From contig SVSN01000005.1 of assembly GCA_015064285.1 (NCBI GenBank), positions 1 through 46,679 on the forward strand: 46,679 nucleotides of DNA, in the 5' to 3' direction. The translations under genes were made by a program, and so were the position numbers. Origin of the DNA: Oscillospiraceae bacterium. Lineage in GTDB: Bacteria > Bacillota > Clostridia > Oscillospirales > CAG-272. Below, in pieces: positions 1 to 8,746 of the stretch (the first letter of the stretch is position 1; every line of letters begins with the position of its first letter). A model generated the notes under the pieces. The model was not told where the DNA came from. It made no database searches and was given only the letters and a program-made list of their open reading frames with translations.

Positions 1-20
1 ATTCTGAAAGGAAGAACGTT

Positions 21-1334
21 ATGGAATTTTTCAAGAACGTACCCGTTGTAAAGTATGAAGGCAAGGACAGCGCAAATCCCATGGCCTTCCGCTACTACAA
101 TCCCGAAGAAGAAATCGCCGGCAAGACTATGAGAGAACACCTGAAGTTCGCCATGTCCTACTGGCATACCCTGTGTGCGGAAGGCACCGATATGTTCGGC
201 CGGGGCACCATGGACAAGTCCTTCGGCGGTCAGACACCTATGGATGTGTACAAGAACAAGGCATACGCTGCGTTTGAACTGATGGATAAGCTGTCCATTG
301 ACTACTTCTGCTTCCACGACAGAGACATTGCGCCGGAAGGGGAAACTCTGGCCGAATGCAACGCCAATCTGGACGTGATCGTGGATCTGATGGAAGGGCT
401 CATGAAGGAGAGGGGCAAGAAGCTGCTGTGGGGTACCGCAAACTGCTTCAACCATCCCCGGTACATGAACGGTGCCGGTACTTCTCCCGATGCGGACGTG
501 TTCGCATATGCCGCCGCACAGATCAAGAAGGCCATCGAAGTGACCATTCGTCTGGGCGGTTCCGGATACGTGTACTGGGGTGGCAGAGAAGGCTACGAAA
601 CCCTGCTGAATACCGATATGGGCAAGGAACTGGACAACCTTGGCTTCCTGCTGAAGCTGACCTCTCAGTACGGCCGTTCCATCGGCTTCAAGGGTGACTA
701 CTACATCGAACCCAAGCCGAAGGAACCCACCAAGCACCAGTATGACTTTGACGCCGCCACCGTTATCGGCTTCCTGCAGAAGTATAATCTCACCGAAGAC
801 TTCAAACTGAACGTGGAAGCCAACCATGCCACCCTGGCAGGCCACACCTTCCAGCACGAACTGGCTGTGGCAAGAGTGAACGGCGCCTTCGGTTCCATCG
901 ACGCCAACCAGGGCGACCTGCAGCTTGGCTGGGACACCGACCAGTTCCCCACCAATGTGTATGAAACCACCCTGTGCATGCTGGAAGTGCTGAAGGCAGG
1001 CGGCTTTACCAACGGTGGTCTGAACTTTGACGCCAAGACCCGCCGTGCTTCCTGGACCCCCGAAGACATCGCTTACTCCTACATCGCCGGTATGGACGGC
1101 TTTGCCCTGGGTCTGCGGATGGCTGACAAGATCCTGAAGGACGGCAGACTGGATGCCTTTGTAGACAAGCGTTACGAAAGCTACAAGACCGGCATCGGCA
1201 AGAAGATCGCCGAAAGAACCGCCACCATCGAAGAACTGGAAGCCTATATCCTGGCCAAGGGAGACGTGGAAACCACTGCCAGCGGCCGTCAGGAATATCT
1301 GGAAAACATCTTCAACGCTGTTCTGTTCTCTTAA
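21..1334 (+). CDS. xylA: Xylose isomerase
   Basis: Interconverts D-xylose and D-xylulose in the cytoplasm, the first step of xylose use. The 437-residue product has the class II length and carries the family signatures [23 protein letters not shown] and the metal-site stretch SIDANQGD followed by GWDTDQFP. The ATG has a GAAAGGAAG ribosome binding site just upstream. The xylulokinase gene follows after a 27-nt gap, so the two almost certainly form one xylAB transcript. The promoter lies to the left of the window. No lesions are seen. Identity is very secure. Confidence 0.98.
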   Translation: MEFFKNVPVVKYEGKDSANPMAFRYYNPEEEIAGKTMREHLKFAMSYWHTLCAEGTDMFGRGTMDKSFGGQTPMDVYKNKAYAAFELMDKLSIDYFCFHDRDIAPEGETLAECNANLDVIVDLMEGLMKERGKKLLWGTANCFNHPRYMNGAGTSPDADVFAYAAAQIKKAIEVTIRLGGSGYVYWGGREGYETLLNTDMGKELDNLGFLLKLTSQYGRSIGFKGDYYIEPKPKEPTKHQYDFDAATVIGFLQKYNLTEDFKLNVEANHATLAGHTFQHELAVARVNGAFGSIDANQGDLQLGWDTDQFPTNVYETTLCMLEVLKAGGFTNGGLNFDAKTRRASWTPEDIAYSYIAGMDGFALGLRMADKILKDGRLDAFVDKRYESYKTGIGKKIAERTATIEELEAYILAKGDVETTASGRQEYLENIFNAVLFS

Positions 1335-1361
1335 TCGGCTGTGACGGGAAGGAGGATTTCC

Positions 1362-2852
1362 ATGAAATATTTACTGGGTATCGACATCGGTACTTCCGGC
1401 ACCAAAACCATGTTGTTTGACGAAGCCGGAAACGGTATTGCCTCCGCTACGGTGGAGTATCCCCTGTATCAGCCCCAGAACGGCTGGGCGGAACAGGATC
1501 CCGCCGACTGGTGGAAAGCAGTGACCGAATCCATTGCTGCTGTAACCGCAAAGTGCGGTGTGGCGAAGGAAGACATCGTCAGCATCGGTCTGTCCGGTCA
1601 GATGCACGGGCTTGTGCTGCTGGACGAAGACTGTAATGTGCTGCGCAATGCGATCCTGTGGTGCGACGGCAGAACCACTGCACAGTGTCAGGAAATCGAA
1701 CGCCGACTGGGCAGAGAAAAGCTGATCGAGATTACCGCCAACCCTGCGCTGGAAGGCTTTACTGCCGGGAAAATTCTGTGGGTACAGCAGAATGAGCCGG
1801 AAATCTGGGCGAAAGTAAAGCATATCCTGCTGCCCAAGGACTATATCCGCTACAAGCTGGCCGGTACTTTCGCCACCGACGCTTCTGATGCTTCCGGCAT
1901 GCAGCTTCTGCACATCGCCAACCGGGACTGGAGCGAGGAAGTCTGCGGGGCGCTGGATATCGACATGAACCTGCTGCCTAAGGTATACGAAAGTCCGGAA
2001 GTAACCGGAACCCTGCTGCCTGATGTGGCAGAAAAGGTTGGTCTTTGCGCCGGGATTCCCATTGCCGGGGGCGGCGGTGACAATGCCTGTGCGGCCATCG
2101 GTACCGGCGTATGCAAAGAAGGCAAAGCTTTCACCACCATCGGCACTTCCGGTGTGGTATTTGCCCATACAAAGGATCTCCATATCGACAAACAGGGTCG
2201 GATCCACACCTTCTGCTGTGCGGTACCCGGTGCGTGGCACGTGATGGGCTGCACTCTGGCGGCAGGACTGTCCCTGAACTGGTTCCGTGGACAGCTGGCT
2301 TCCGAGTACAGCTATCCCGAGCTGGACGCAGCCTGTGACAAGCTGCCTATCGGTGCAGACGATCTGATCTACCTGCCTTATCTGATGGGGGAAAGAAGCC
2401 CCATTCTGGATGCCCGTTCCAGAGGTGTCTTCTTCGGCCTGTCCGCGATCCATACCAAGGAACACATGGCCCGTGCGGTGATGGAAGGGGTTGCCTACTC
2501 CCTGTACAACTGCCTGGAAGTGCTCCGGGAAAACGATATCGAATGCAGTGACATGGCATTCTGCGGCGGCGGTGCCAAGAGTGATTTCTGGCGGAAGATG
2601 TTCACCGATGTGTACGGTGTGCCGGTGAAGCTGATGCAGTCCAGTGAAGGTGCTGTGCTGGGTGCGGCAATCCTGGGCGGATGCGCAGCCGGTGTGTATG
2701 CTTCCGTGGAAGAAGGCTGCGACAAGGCCGTGCGTGACGGTGCGTCCTGCCAGCCCGATGCTGCAGCACATGAACAGTATATGCACTACTACGGCATCTA
2801 CCGGACGCTGTATCCGGCACTGAAAGATGCTTACGCTATGCTGCATCCGTAA
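1362..2852 (+). CDS. xylB: Xylulokinase (FGGY family)
   Basis: Phosphorylates D-xylulose to xylulose 5-phosphate, feeding the pentose phosphate or phosphoketolase route. The 496-residue protein starts with the actin-fold ATPase motif YLLGIDIGTSGTKT, has the substrate loop GLSGQMHGLVLLD and CDGRT, and the C-terminal FGGY stretch AFCGGGAKSDFWRKM. The frame is open further upstream, but ATG at 1362 is preferred because GGAAGGAGG lies 8 nt before it and the FGGY fold begins right there. It follows xylA closely and ends before a strong bidirectional hairpin. Confidence 0.97.
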   Translation: MKYLLGIDIGTSGTKTMLFDEAGNGIASATVEYPLYQPQNGWAEQDPADWWKAVTESIAAVTAKCGVAKEDIVSIGLSGQMHGLVLLDEDCNVLRNAILWCDGRTTAQCQEIERRLGREKLIEITANPALEGFTAGKILWVQQNEPEIWAKVKHILLPKDYIRYKLAGTFATDASDASGMQLLHIANRDWSEEVCGALDIDMNLLPKVYESPEVTGTLLPDVAEKVGLCAGIPIAGGGGDNACAAIGTGVCKEGKAFTTIGTSGVVFAHTKDLHIDKQGRIHTFCCAVPGAWHVMGCTLAAGLSLNWFRGQLASEYSYPELDAACDKLPIGADDLIYLPYLMGERSPILDARSRGVFFGLSAIHTKEHMARAVMEGVAYSLYNCLEVLRENDIECSDMAFCGGGAKSDFWRKMFTDVYGVPVKLMQSSEGAVLGAAILGGCAAGVYASVEEGCDKAVRDGASCQPDAAAHEQYMHYYGIYRTLYPALKDAYAMLHP

Positions 2853-2887
2853 GCGGACAGCGGCCAGAGTATAATGTAACATAACGA

Positions 2888-2930
2888 AACTCCTGTACAG
2901 ACGGAAAAATCTGTGCAGGAGTTTTCTGTT
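2888..2930. terminator. Bidirectional rho-independent terminator between xylB and the sulfatase gene
   Basis: A 14-bp stem, AACTCCTGTACAGA at 2888-2901 pairing with 2910-2923 with one mismatch, is followed by TTTTCTGTTT on the plus strand. On the minus strand it ends in an A/T-rich run just past the sulfatase stop. It serves the two convergent genes. Confidence 0.85.
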
Positions 2931-4402
2931 TATTCGGTTTCTCTTTGTCCATGCTCCAGTACCGCTTTGCATACGGCACCGGGCGTCAGCTTTCCATCTT
3001 TCACAAAACCTTCTTCCCGCCATGCCAGAGCATCGGTCAGCGTTCTTTCCAGTACGGTAATCCGTCCGGCATAACAGGCGTCACCGATTCCGTCATGCGT
3101 TTCGTCCGGGTCGGTGGTCAGGTCAAAATACTGCCGTCTGCCGCTGCCGGAGAACCAGATGAATTTTTCCATCCGTCCGTTTTCCCGGGACAGGATCCAT
3201 TGACAGGACTCCCCGTCATACAGATGCTCCCCATGGAGGCAGGTTCTGTCCTCATCCCCGAACAGGTTGATCCCATCCACAGTGTCCGGAACAGGAATGC
3301 CGCACAGGGAAAGCAGGGTGGGCATCACATCCCGCAGTTCGGCCAGTTTGTCGGCTGTAGCCGTGTCTCCTGTGTATCCGGCTCTCTCCAGGGCTTCCCG
3401 GGAGGCGGAAATGATAAGCGGTACATGGGCGCTTCCCTCGTAGGGCAGGCTCTTGCGGAAGAGACAGTGATCCCCCAGCAGTTCCCCATGGTCGGAAACA
3501 AATGCGATAATGGTGTTGGAACGATCCAGTCCCTGGGCAAAGAGCGCGTCCCGGAGTCTGCCGATTTCATAGTCCACCTGGGTCATGGCGGCATAATACC
3601 CCATCTGCGCCGCCTCCATCAGTTCGGGATCACCGGGGCCTGTTTCGCTGTCCGCCACATAGCCATCCCGGCGGCGTCTTTCGGTGTTATCCCAGTCACC
3701 GGATTTCGGCGGCGTCAGCTTTTTGCCGCGGTACATGGACCAGAAAGCTTCCGGCGCGTCAAACGGCGGGTGGGGACGAACATAGGAGAGGGTCAGGAAA
3801 AACGGTTTGTCACGGTCTCTCTTCCGCAGAAAATCAATGCCGCGATCGGTTACCCAGCGGGTAGGATGGGTACTTTCGTCGTAAAGCCACGGTCTGCCTA
3901 CCCAGGAATTGCAGTCGATCCCGGTCTGTATGGGATCCGCATCGATGCCCAGTCTGGCCTGAAGCCAGTAGAAATAGTCGTCGGCGATCCGCTGGTTGGT
4001 ATGGTACGGCTGTTCCGGGCGGCGGTAATAGTGGAGATATCCGTCGTGCAGATCCACCGAATGATAGCCCATGCTGTTCCTCAGCGGATGCACATGGAGC
4101 TTCCCGGCACAGTGGCATTGGTACCCTGCATCGGCAAAGGTACCGGCCATCGTATGGGGATAGTCCCAGCGGACACCATCGAGGTATCCCACGCGGCGAT
4201 GATTCTCCTGGGCCATGCCGGTATACAGCGCAGCCCGTGCGGGAATACAGGTGGGTGTGGCGGAATAGGCGTTTGAAAAGGGAATTCCTTCCGCACAGAG
4301 GGTATCCAGATAAGGGGTTTTAACGTCCGGATGCCCGGCGTATCCCAGACAGTCACCGCGCCACTGGTCAGTGATGATAAGCAGTACATTGGGTTTTTGC
4401 AT
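2930..4402 (-). CDS. Type I sulfatase (formylglycine-dependent)
   Basis: A 490-residue alkaline-phosphatase-fold sulfatase that should remove sulfate esters from glycans or small organics. The N-terminal metal motif LLIITDQWRGD is followed by the signature CIPARAALYTG, with Cys52 in C-x-P-x-R, the cysteine converted to formylglycine in active enzymes. FVSDHGELLGDH supplies the second metal site. There is no signal peptide, so it probably acts in the cytoplasm. No maturase (anSME) gene is present in the window. GGGAG precedes the ATG. It diverges from the oxidoreductase/GH28-like operon across a shared control region with a dyad at 4471-4498, so sulfated plant or host glycan use is a reasonable guess. 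The substrate cannot be read from sequence. Confidence 0.93.
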   Translation of the reverse strand: MQKPNVLLIITDQWRGDCLGYAGHPDVKTPYLDTLCAEGIPFSNAYSATPTCIPARAALYTGMAQENHRRVGYLDGVRWDYPHTMAGTFADAGYQCHCAGKLHVHPLRNSMGYHSVDLHDGYLHYYRRPEQPYHTNQRIADDYFYWLQARLGIDADPIQTGIDCNSWVGRPWLYDESTHPTRWVTDRGIDFLRKRDRDKPFFLTLSYVRPHPPFDAPEAFWSMYRGKKLTPPKSGDWDNTERRRRDGYVADSETGPGDPELMEAAQMGYYAAMTQVDYEIGRLRDALFAQGLDRSNTIIAFVSDHGELLGDHCLFRKSLPYEGSAHVPLIISASREALERAGYTGDTATADKLAELRDVMPTLLSLCGIPVPDTVDGINLFGDEDRTCLHGEHLYDGESCQWILSRENGRMEKFIWFSGSGRRQYFDLTTDPDETHDGIGDACYAGRITVLERTLTDALAWREEGFVKDGKLTPGAVCKAVLEHGQRETE

Positions 4403-4433
4403 ACAGATTCTCCCGGCATGAGATGATATTCCT

Positions 4434-4463
4434 ATTGTAGCAGATCAGTGTCTCTCCTGTCAA
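4434..4463 (-). promoter_or_regulatory. Promoter of the sulfatase gene
   Basis: On the minus strand TTGACA (4463-4458) and TACAAT (4439-4434) are separated by 18 nt. The -10 lies about 30 nt before the start codon. A good housekeeping-sigma match. Confidence 0.7.
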
Positions 4464-4470
4464 GGAATAC

Positions 4471-4498
4471 CTGTCGTTTTTCTGCATGCCAACGACAG
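4471..4498. promoter_or_regulatory. Candidate operator: 8-bp perfect inverted repeat between divergent promoters
   Basis: CTGTCGTT at 4471-4478 and AACGACAG at 4491-4498 form a perfect dyad with a 12-nt spacer. It sits between the -35 box of the sulfatase promoter (4458-4463) and that of the oxidoreductase operon (4525-4530), where one regulator could control both directions. No regulator gene is adjacent. Confidence 0.45.
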
Positions 4499-4524
4499 AA
4501 ATCTGGTAAAACTGCGGATAATCC

Positions 4525-4553
4525 TTGCATTTCAGAGACAGTTCCTGTATAAT
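4525..4553 (+). promoter_or_regulatory. Promoter of the oxidoreductase/GH28-like operon
   Basis: TTGCAT (4525-4530), a 17-nt spacer and a perfect TATAAT (4548-4553) lie about 48 nt before the start at 4601. Confidence 0.7.
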
Positions 4554-4600
4554 AAAGCCAGAATCCAACCCACGCGGTTTATGTATCAAGGAGAATTCTT

Positions 4601-5785
4601 ATGGCGAAAATCAATGTTGCTCTGTGCGGTATCGGCGGATATGCCATGCTGTATACCCGATATATCCTCGATCGGGAAGATCCCAGAATCTGTCCGGTGG
4701 GGGTGGTGGAACCCTATCCTGCCTCCTGTCCCCGTCTGGCGGATCTGGAGGCTGCCGGTATCCCGGTGTACGCCACGCCGGAGGAACTGTATGCCGCCCA
4801 TCAGGTGGATCTGACTGTTATTGCAACCCCCATTCAGTGCCATACACCGCAGATCCTGACCGCATTGCGGAACGGTTCCCATGTGCTGTGCGAAAAGCCT
4901 CTTTGTGCGGACGAAAACGATATTGCGATCCTGCAGGATGCCAGCCGGAAAGCCGGGAAGTTTGTGTTTATCGGGTACCAGTGGTCGTATGCAGCCGCTA
5001 CACTGGCGCTGAAACGGGATATCGGCGAAGGACGGTTCGGAAGATGCCTGGAAATGAAAACCATCGTACTCTGGCCCCGGGATCTGGCATATTACCGCAG
5101 AGGATCCGGATGGGCAGGAAAGGTTGCGGCAGCGGACGGAGCGCTGATATATGACAGCATTGCCAATAACGCCACTGCCCATTATCTGCACAATATGCTG
5201 TTTGTGCTGGGTGAGGATGGAAAAGCTGCCATGCCGGATACGATCCGCGGTGTGCTGCTGCGTGCCAACGATATAGAGAATTTCGATACCTGCAAGGTGG
5301 ATCTGACCTTCCCCGGCGGCACAAAAGCCTGCTACATCGCCTCCCATGCCGTAGACAAAACGCTGAACCCCACCTATCATTTCCGGTTTGAAAAGGCGGA
5401 TGTATACTATTCCCAGACAAGGAACGATCTTTCCGTCATGGTGATGCCGGAGGACTACACGGAATACGGAGAAGTCATCGCCGTGACGGCAGACGGAAAA
5501 CGAATTTCTTACGGGAATCCTTTTACAGATGAGTATGCCAAGCTGGAGGCTGCCATTTCTGCCGCCGTCCGGGGCGATACCGTGGAATACCCCTGCGGCA
5601 TCGGGGCGGCAAGCGTCCACACCCGGGTGATCAACCGGCTGCAGAAACACGAAACTGTCCGGAATATTGCCGCAGACAGACAGGTACGCACGGAGGAGCG
5701 GGTATATGCCGAAGGATTGTGGGCAGATCTGATCGGATGCTATAAAAATCCCGAAGAATCTCTTGGGGACTGGGCTGAGGTATAA
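4601..5785 (+). CDS. Gfo/Idh/MocA family oxidoreductase (first of two)
   Basis: An NAD(P)-dependent dehydrogenase of the glucose-fructose oxidoreductase/inositol dehydrogenase type, 394 residues, cytoplasmic. The Rossmann start INVALCGIGGYAM is a variant G-x-G-x-x-A motif, and the family E-K-P motif is present as VLCEKPLCADEND near residue 100. The C-terminal part has the usual alpha/beta substrate domain. AAGGAG precedes the ATG. The next gene is a second family member only 3 nt downstream, and a GH28-like enzyme follows. Such pairs often oxidise or epimerise unusual sugars or uronic acids released by the neighbouring glycosidase. The exact substrate is unknown. Confidence 0.9.
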   Translation: MAKINVALCGIGGYAMLYTRYILDREDPRICPVGVVEPYPASCPRLADLEAAGIPVYATPEELYAAHQVDLTVIATPIQCHTPQILTALRNGSHVLCEKPLCADENDIAILQDASRKAGKFVFIGYQWSYAAATLALKRDIGEGRFGRCLEMKTIVLWPRDLAYYRRGSGWAGKVAAADGALIYDSIANNATAHYLHNMLFVLGEDGKAAMPDTIRGVLLRANDIENFDTCKVDLTFPGGTKACYIASHAVDKTLNPTYHFRFEKADVYYSQTRNDLSVMVMPEDYTEYGEVIAVTADGKRISYGNPFTDEYAKLEAAISAAVRGDTVEYPCGIGAASVHTRVINRLQKHETVRNIAADRQVRTEERVYAEGLWADLIGCYKNPEESLGDWAEV

Positions 5786-5788
5786 CAT

Positions 5789-6775
5789 ATGGAAAAAATC
5801 AGAGTCGGTCTCCACGGTATGAACGGCCACCAGATCCACAACCGGCTGAAAAACCATCCGGACGGGGAGATCGCGGCGGTCTGCATGACGGAAGAAGCCT
5901 GGAAAAAACTGCCGGGATGGGAAAAGATTCCACGGTATGATACACTGGATGCTATGCTGGCCGGGGGAGGGCTGGATATGGTCTGTCTCTGCTCTCCCCG
6001 GCGTGCCGATCAGGAAAGAGACGCCATGCTCTGTCTGGAAGCCGGATGCCACGTGTACGCAGAGAAACCGGCGGTACTGTCGGAAGCGGGACTGGACAGG
6101 GTACTTGCCAAAGCGGCAGAATGCGGAAAAGAATTCCACGAAATTGCCGATACGGTGTTTTATGAGCCCTACTGGTCCATGAGACGGCTGATCCGGGAAG
6201 GCAAAATCGGCGAAGTGGTACAGGTGTACGCACAGAAATCCTATCCCATGCGTCCCGGGCAGCGTCCCCAGGAGGAAGAAACGGACGGCGGTCTGATCCG
6301 GTGGGTGGGTATCCATGCCGTGCGGTTTGTGGAACATATCACCGGTCTGCAGGTCACGGATATCGAGGCCAGAGAAACCCATCTGGGCAACGGGACGCTG
6401 AACGGCGTGCACGAAGGCGGGCTGTTTACCGCAGCGGTACTGTCCATGACCCTGGAAAACGGCGGTGTGGCTTCCATATGTATGAATTATCTGAACCCGA
6501 CAGGATTCCCCGGCTGGGGCAACGAACATGTGCGTGTGTTCGGTACCGGAGGGGTACTCGAAATCACCGACGGCGGCGCCCACAGCCATATCTATACAGA
6601 TAAGGACGAAGGAGAGATTGATACGGCCGCCTCGGACTGCGTTGATTTTCTGGATCTGCTGCTGCGGCATCTGCGGTACGGCGATCCCATGCCGATGGAT
6701 ACGGAAGAAGAACTGCATCCCCTGCGGGTCGTGATCCGTGCCAAAGAGAAAGCCGTGGAAGTACGGCAGAAATAA
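5789..6775 (+). CDS. Gfo/Idh/MocA family oxidoreductase (second of two)
   Basis: A 328-residue member of the same dehydrogenase family, well diverged from its upstream neighbour. The N-terminus RVGLHGMNGHQI is a degenerate nucleotide-binding loop, followed by VCLCSPR and the E-K-P motif in VYAEKPAVLSEAG around residue 95. It starts 3 nt after the previous stop and ends 14 nt before the GH28-like gene, so all three are one operon. It may work with the first oxidoreductase in a two-step redox conversion such as epimerisation through a keto intermediate. The loose glycine loop leaves open a non-classical cofactor mode. Confidence 0.85.
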   Translation: MEKIRVGLHGMNGHQIHNRLKNHPDGEIAAVCMTEEAWKKLPGWEKIPRYDTLDAMLAGGGLDMVCLCSPRRADQERDAMLCLEAGCHVYAEKPAVLSEAGLDRVLAKAAECGKEFHEIADTVFYEPYWSMRRLIREGKIGEVVQVYAQKSYPMRPGQRPQEEETDGGLIRWVGIHAVRFVEHITGLQVTDIEARETHLGNGTLNGVHEGGLFTAAVLSMTLENGGVASICMNYLNPTGFPGWGNEHVRVFGTGGVLEITDGGAHSHIYTDKDEGEIDTAASDCVDFLDLLLRHLRYGDPMPMDTEEELHPLRVVIRAKEKAVEVRQK

Positions 6776-6789
6776 AAAGGAGGCAGCAT

Positions 6790-8115
6790 ATGTCTTTTCG
6801 AGCCAATCGTCCGGAAGGACTGGAAAAATCGGCGGATTACCGGGTGTTTGCCGCCGTACCGGGGGTGGAGACCGAGCTGTACTGTGCCCACGCCGTCGTA
6901 GGCAACCGGTTCAGGGATTACGCCATGTCTTACGAAAAAATGACGTTCTGCTCCCTGGACTGGGACTTTTCGGCACCCCTGGTTCTGACCGTGAAACCGA
7001 ACCGTCCCTGGAAAGAGGTCTGCATCCGTCCTGTTCACGCAGGGATTCCCTATACCGTGGAAGGGGACATGATTGTGATCAGGCTGGACAAACCGCAGAA
7101 GTTCTCATTGGAGCTGGACGGGGATCTGTACCGGAATCTGTTTGTGTACGCCTGTCTGCCTGCTGCAGTGCCGGAAGGTGAGAATGTACGTGTCTTCGGC
7201 CCCGGTGTTCATGAAGCGGGCGAACTGCTGATCGGTGCGGACGAAACCGTTTATATTGACGGGGATGCAGTGGTGTATGGTTATATCTGGGCCAAGGGGG
7301 ACAATATCCGGATCACAGGCCACGGGGTACTTTCTGCCGCAAAGGAAAACCACGATGTGAACAGGCATCGGGTACAGCTTTTCCACGGAGACGGCTGCAG
7401 CGGTCTGCGGATGGACGGGATCATTATGCTGGATTCCCCCGGCTGGACCCTGTGTCTGGTGCGCTGCCGGGATGTGGTGATCACGGATCTGAAACAGATC
7501 TGCTTCAATCCCAACAGCGACGGGTTTGATATCTGTTCCTGTGAAAATGTGCGGATTGACGACTGCTTTGTGCGGAATTTCGATGATAATATTTCCATCA
7601 AAGCGTTCAGTAAGGACAACATGCATATACTGATGGAAAACTGTATCCTCTGGGCGGATTGTGCTCACAATATGCTTATCGGGCCGGAATCGAAAAGGGA
7701 AGAAGAAAACCGTTTCTGCCATATTTATTTCCGGAACATTGATGTGCTGGAACACAAGGAATACAGCGAGTTTTTCATGGGCGTCATGGCGATATTCTGC
7801 GCAGATCTGGCGGAATTCTATGATATCGAATGGGATGGTATCCGGATTGAACGCATGACAAACGGCCGGATCTTCGACTGCAATTATGTGGATGCCTATG
7901 CCAAAACCTTCGGAAAGAGCGTCCGGGATGTGCGGATGAAGAACATTGACTGTGCTGCGCCGGTGCTGTACAAAAGCCGCATCAAAGGGATGGACGAAAC
8001 CCACACCATGAACGATTTCCTGCTGGAAAACTTCCGGATCCACGGCATTCCCGTATCGGCGGAAGAACCTTCTTTTGAGATCGGAGCGTATGTGGAAAAT
8101 CTTGTGATCCGCTGA
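6790..8115 (+). CDS. GH28-like right-handed beta-helix glycoside hydrolase
   Basis: The 441-residue protein has an N-terminal beta-sandwich-like domain (about 1-125) and a parallel beta-helix of the polygalacturonase/dextranase class. Two GH28 hallmarks are visible: N-x-D as NSDG at 242-245 and the paired acid residues D265-D266 in FDDNISIKA. The usual G-H-G motif is replaced by A292-H293-N294 in CAHNMLIGPES, and no clear R-I-K is seen, so it may not be a classical galacturonase. No signal peptide is visible, so intracellular action on imported oligosaccharides is expected. GGAGG precedes the ATG. It is the last gene of the operon with two oxidoreductases. Confidence 0.8.
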   Translation: MSFRANRPEGLEKSADYRVFAAVPGVETELYCAHAVVGNRFRDYAMSYEKMTFCSLDWDFSAPLVLTVKPNRPWKEVCIRPVHAGIPYTVEGDMIVIRLDKPQKFSLELDGDLYRNLFVYACLPAAVPEGENVRVFGPGVHEAGELLIGADETVYIDGDAVVYGYIWAKGDNIRITGHGVLSAAKENHDVNRHRVQLFHGDGCSGLRMDGIIMLDSPGWTLCLVRCRDVVITDLKQICFNPNSDGFDICSCENVRIDDCFVRNFDDNISIKAFSKDNMHILMENCILWADCAHNMLIGPESKREEENRFCHIYFRNIDVLEHKEYSEFFMGVMAIFCADLAEFYDIEWDGIRIERMTNGRIFDCNYVDAYAKTFGKSVRDVRMKNIDCAAPVLYKSRIKGMDETHTMNDFLLENFRIHGIPVSAEEPSFEIGAYVENLVIR

Positions 8116-8131
8116 GAAAACGGTAAAACCG

Positions 8132-8195
8132 AATACACATGGAGACAGGCTGTCATCCGGTGGGTAAATACCCGGAGACAGCCTGTGTATTTATG
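8132..8195. terminator. Long bulged hairpin terminator after the GH28-like gene
   Basis: AATACACA (8132-8139) and AGGCTGTC (8147-8154), split by a 7-nt bulge, pair as one arm with 8177-8191. A second perfect hairpin, GGGTA-AA-TACCC (8162-8173), sits in the loop. TTT follows. The right arm touches the stop codon of the minus-strand gene at 8191, so the structure serves both directions. Confidence 0.6.
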
Positions 8196-8742
8196 TATTC
8201 CTTTTTTGGATCCCGACGGACAGAGAGAGCAGCGCCGCCATAATACAGAGCACCGAAAGCTCCGGCAGCCACTCCACAAAAGGAACCGGCGGATCTGCCA
8301 GGATATACAGTTTCATGTCTTCTATGAAAATATGATATGCCAGAGGCAATCCGAACAGGGGATAGAGCAGGAGTTTTGTCCGGATGTACCCGAAGATCGT
8401 CAGGGTATACAGAACAAATACGGTGATATACAGCAGAATGCACAGAACTGTGTGGATCACAGCGGCAAAGGTGAAGGATTTCAGAAAGAAGAACAGCACC
8501 CCTGTGAAGACGGACACAACGGTCAGCCGGGACTCTGTTTCACCGTACCGGATCACCGCTGCCAGAAACAGCACCACTGCAGTCAGCGGCAGCAGCAGAT
8601 GGATCCAGAACAGGTAAGGGGTCAGCGGTGTCAGACAGAAATACAGGATCCGGAGCAGTCCGGCGGCGGTCATGAACCCCAGGGATATCCGGACTGCGGC
8701 AGAGGTACGGGGAATGACAAATACAGGTCGGTTCGCAGCCAT
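8191..8742 (-). CDS. Small multi-pass membrane protein, function unknown
   Basis: A protein of about 183 residues with roughly four or five hydrophobic segments (for example GLLRILYFCL, LLLPLTAVVLFLAAVI, VFTGVLFFFLKSF, HTVLCILLYITVFVLYTLTIF and a C-terminal LSVLCIMAALLSLSV). I do not recognise a family. The frame opens further up, at 8778, but that start has no ribosome binding site and would overlap the preceding gene. ATG at 8742 has GGGTGA about 9 nt upstream and begins 4 nt after the GH95 stop, suggesting translational coupling in one transcript. A role beside the GH95 enzyme, such as accessory membrane protein, is only a guess. Confidence 0.65.
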   Translation of the reverse strand: MAANRPVFVIPRTSAAVRISLGFMTAAGLLRILYFCLTPLTPYLFWIHLLLPLTAVVLFLAAVIRYGETESRLTVVSVFTGVLFFFLKSFTFAAVIHTVLCILLYITVFVLYTLTIFGYIRTKLLLYPLFGLPLAYHIFIEDMKLYILADPPVPFVEWLPELSVLCIMAALLSLSVGIQKRNT

Positions 8743-8746
8743 AGGA

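Noticed and set aside
1371-3023. Long open frame antisense to xylB (about 550 codons)
   Set aside because: It mirrors xylB codon use, has no ribosome binding site and no recognisable domain, while xylB is unmistakable.
4586-6718. Long open frame antisense to the two oxidoreductase genes (about 710 codons)
   Set aside because: Shadow of two well-supported Gfo/Idh/MocA genes; His/Gln/Gly-rich composition is typical of antisense reading.
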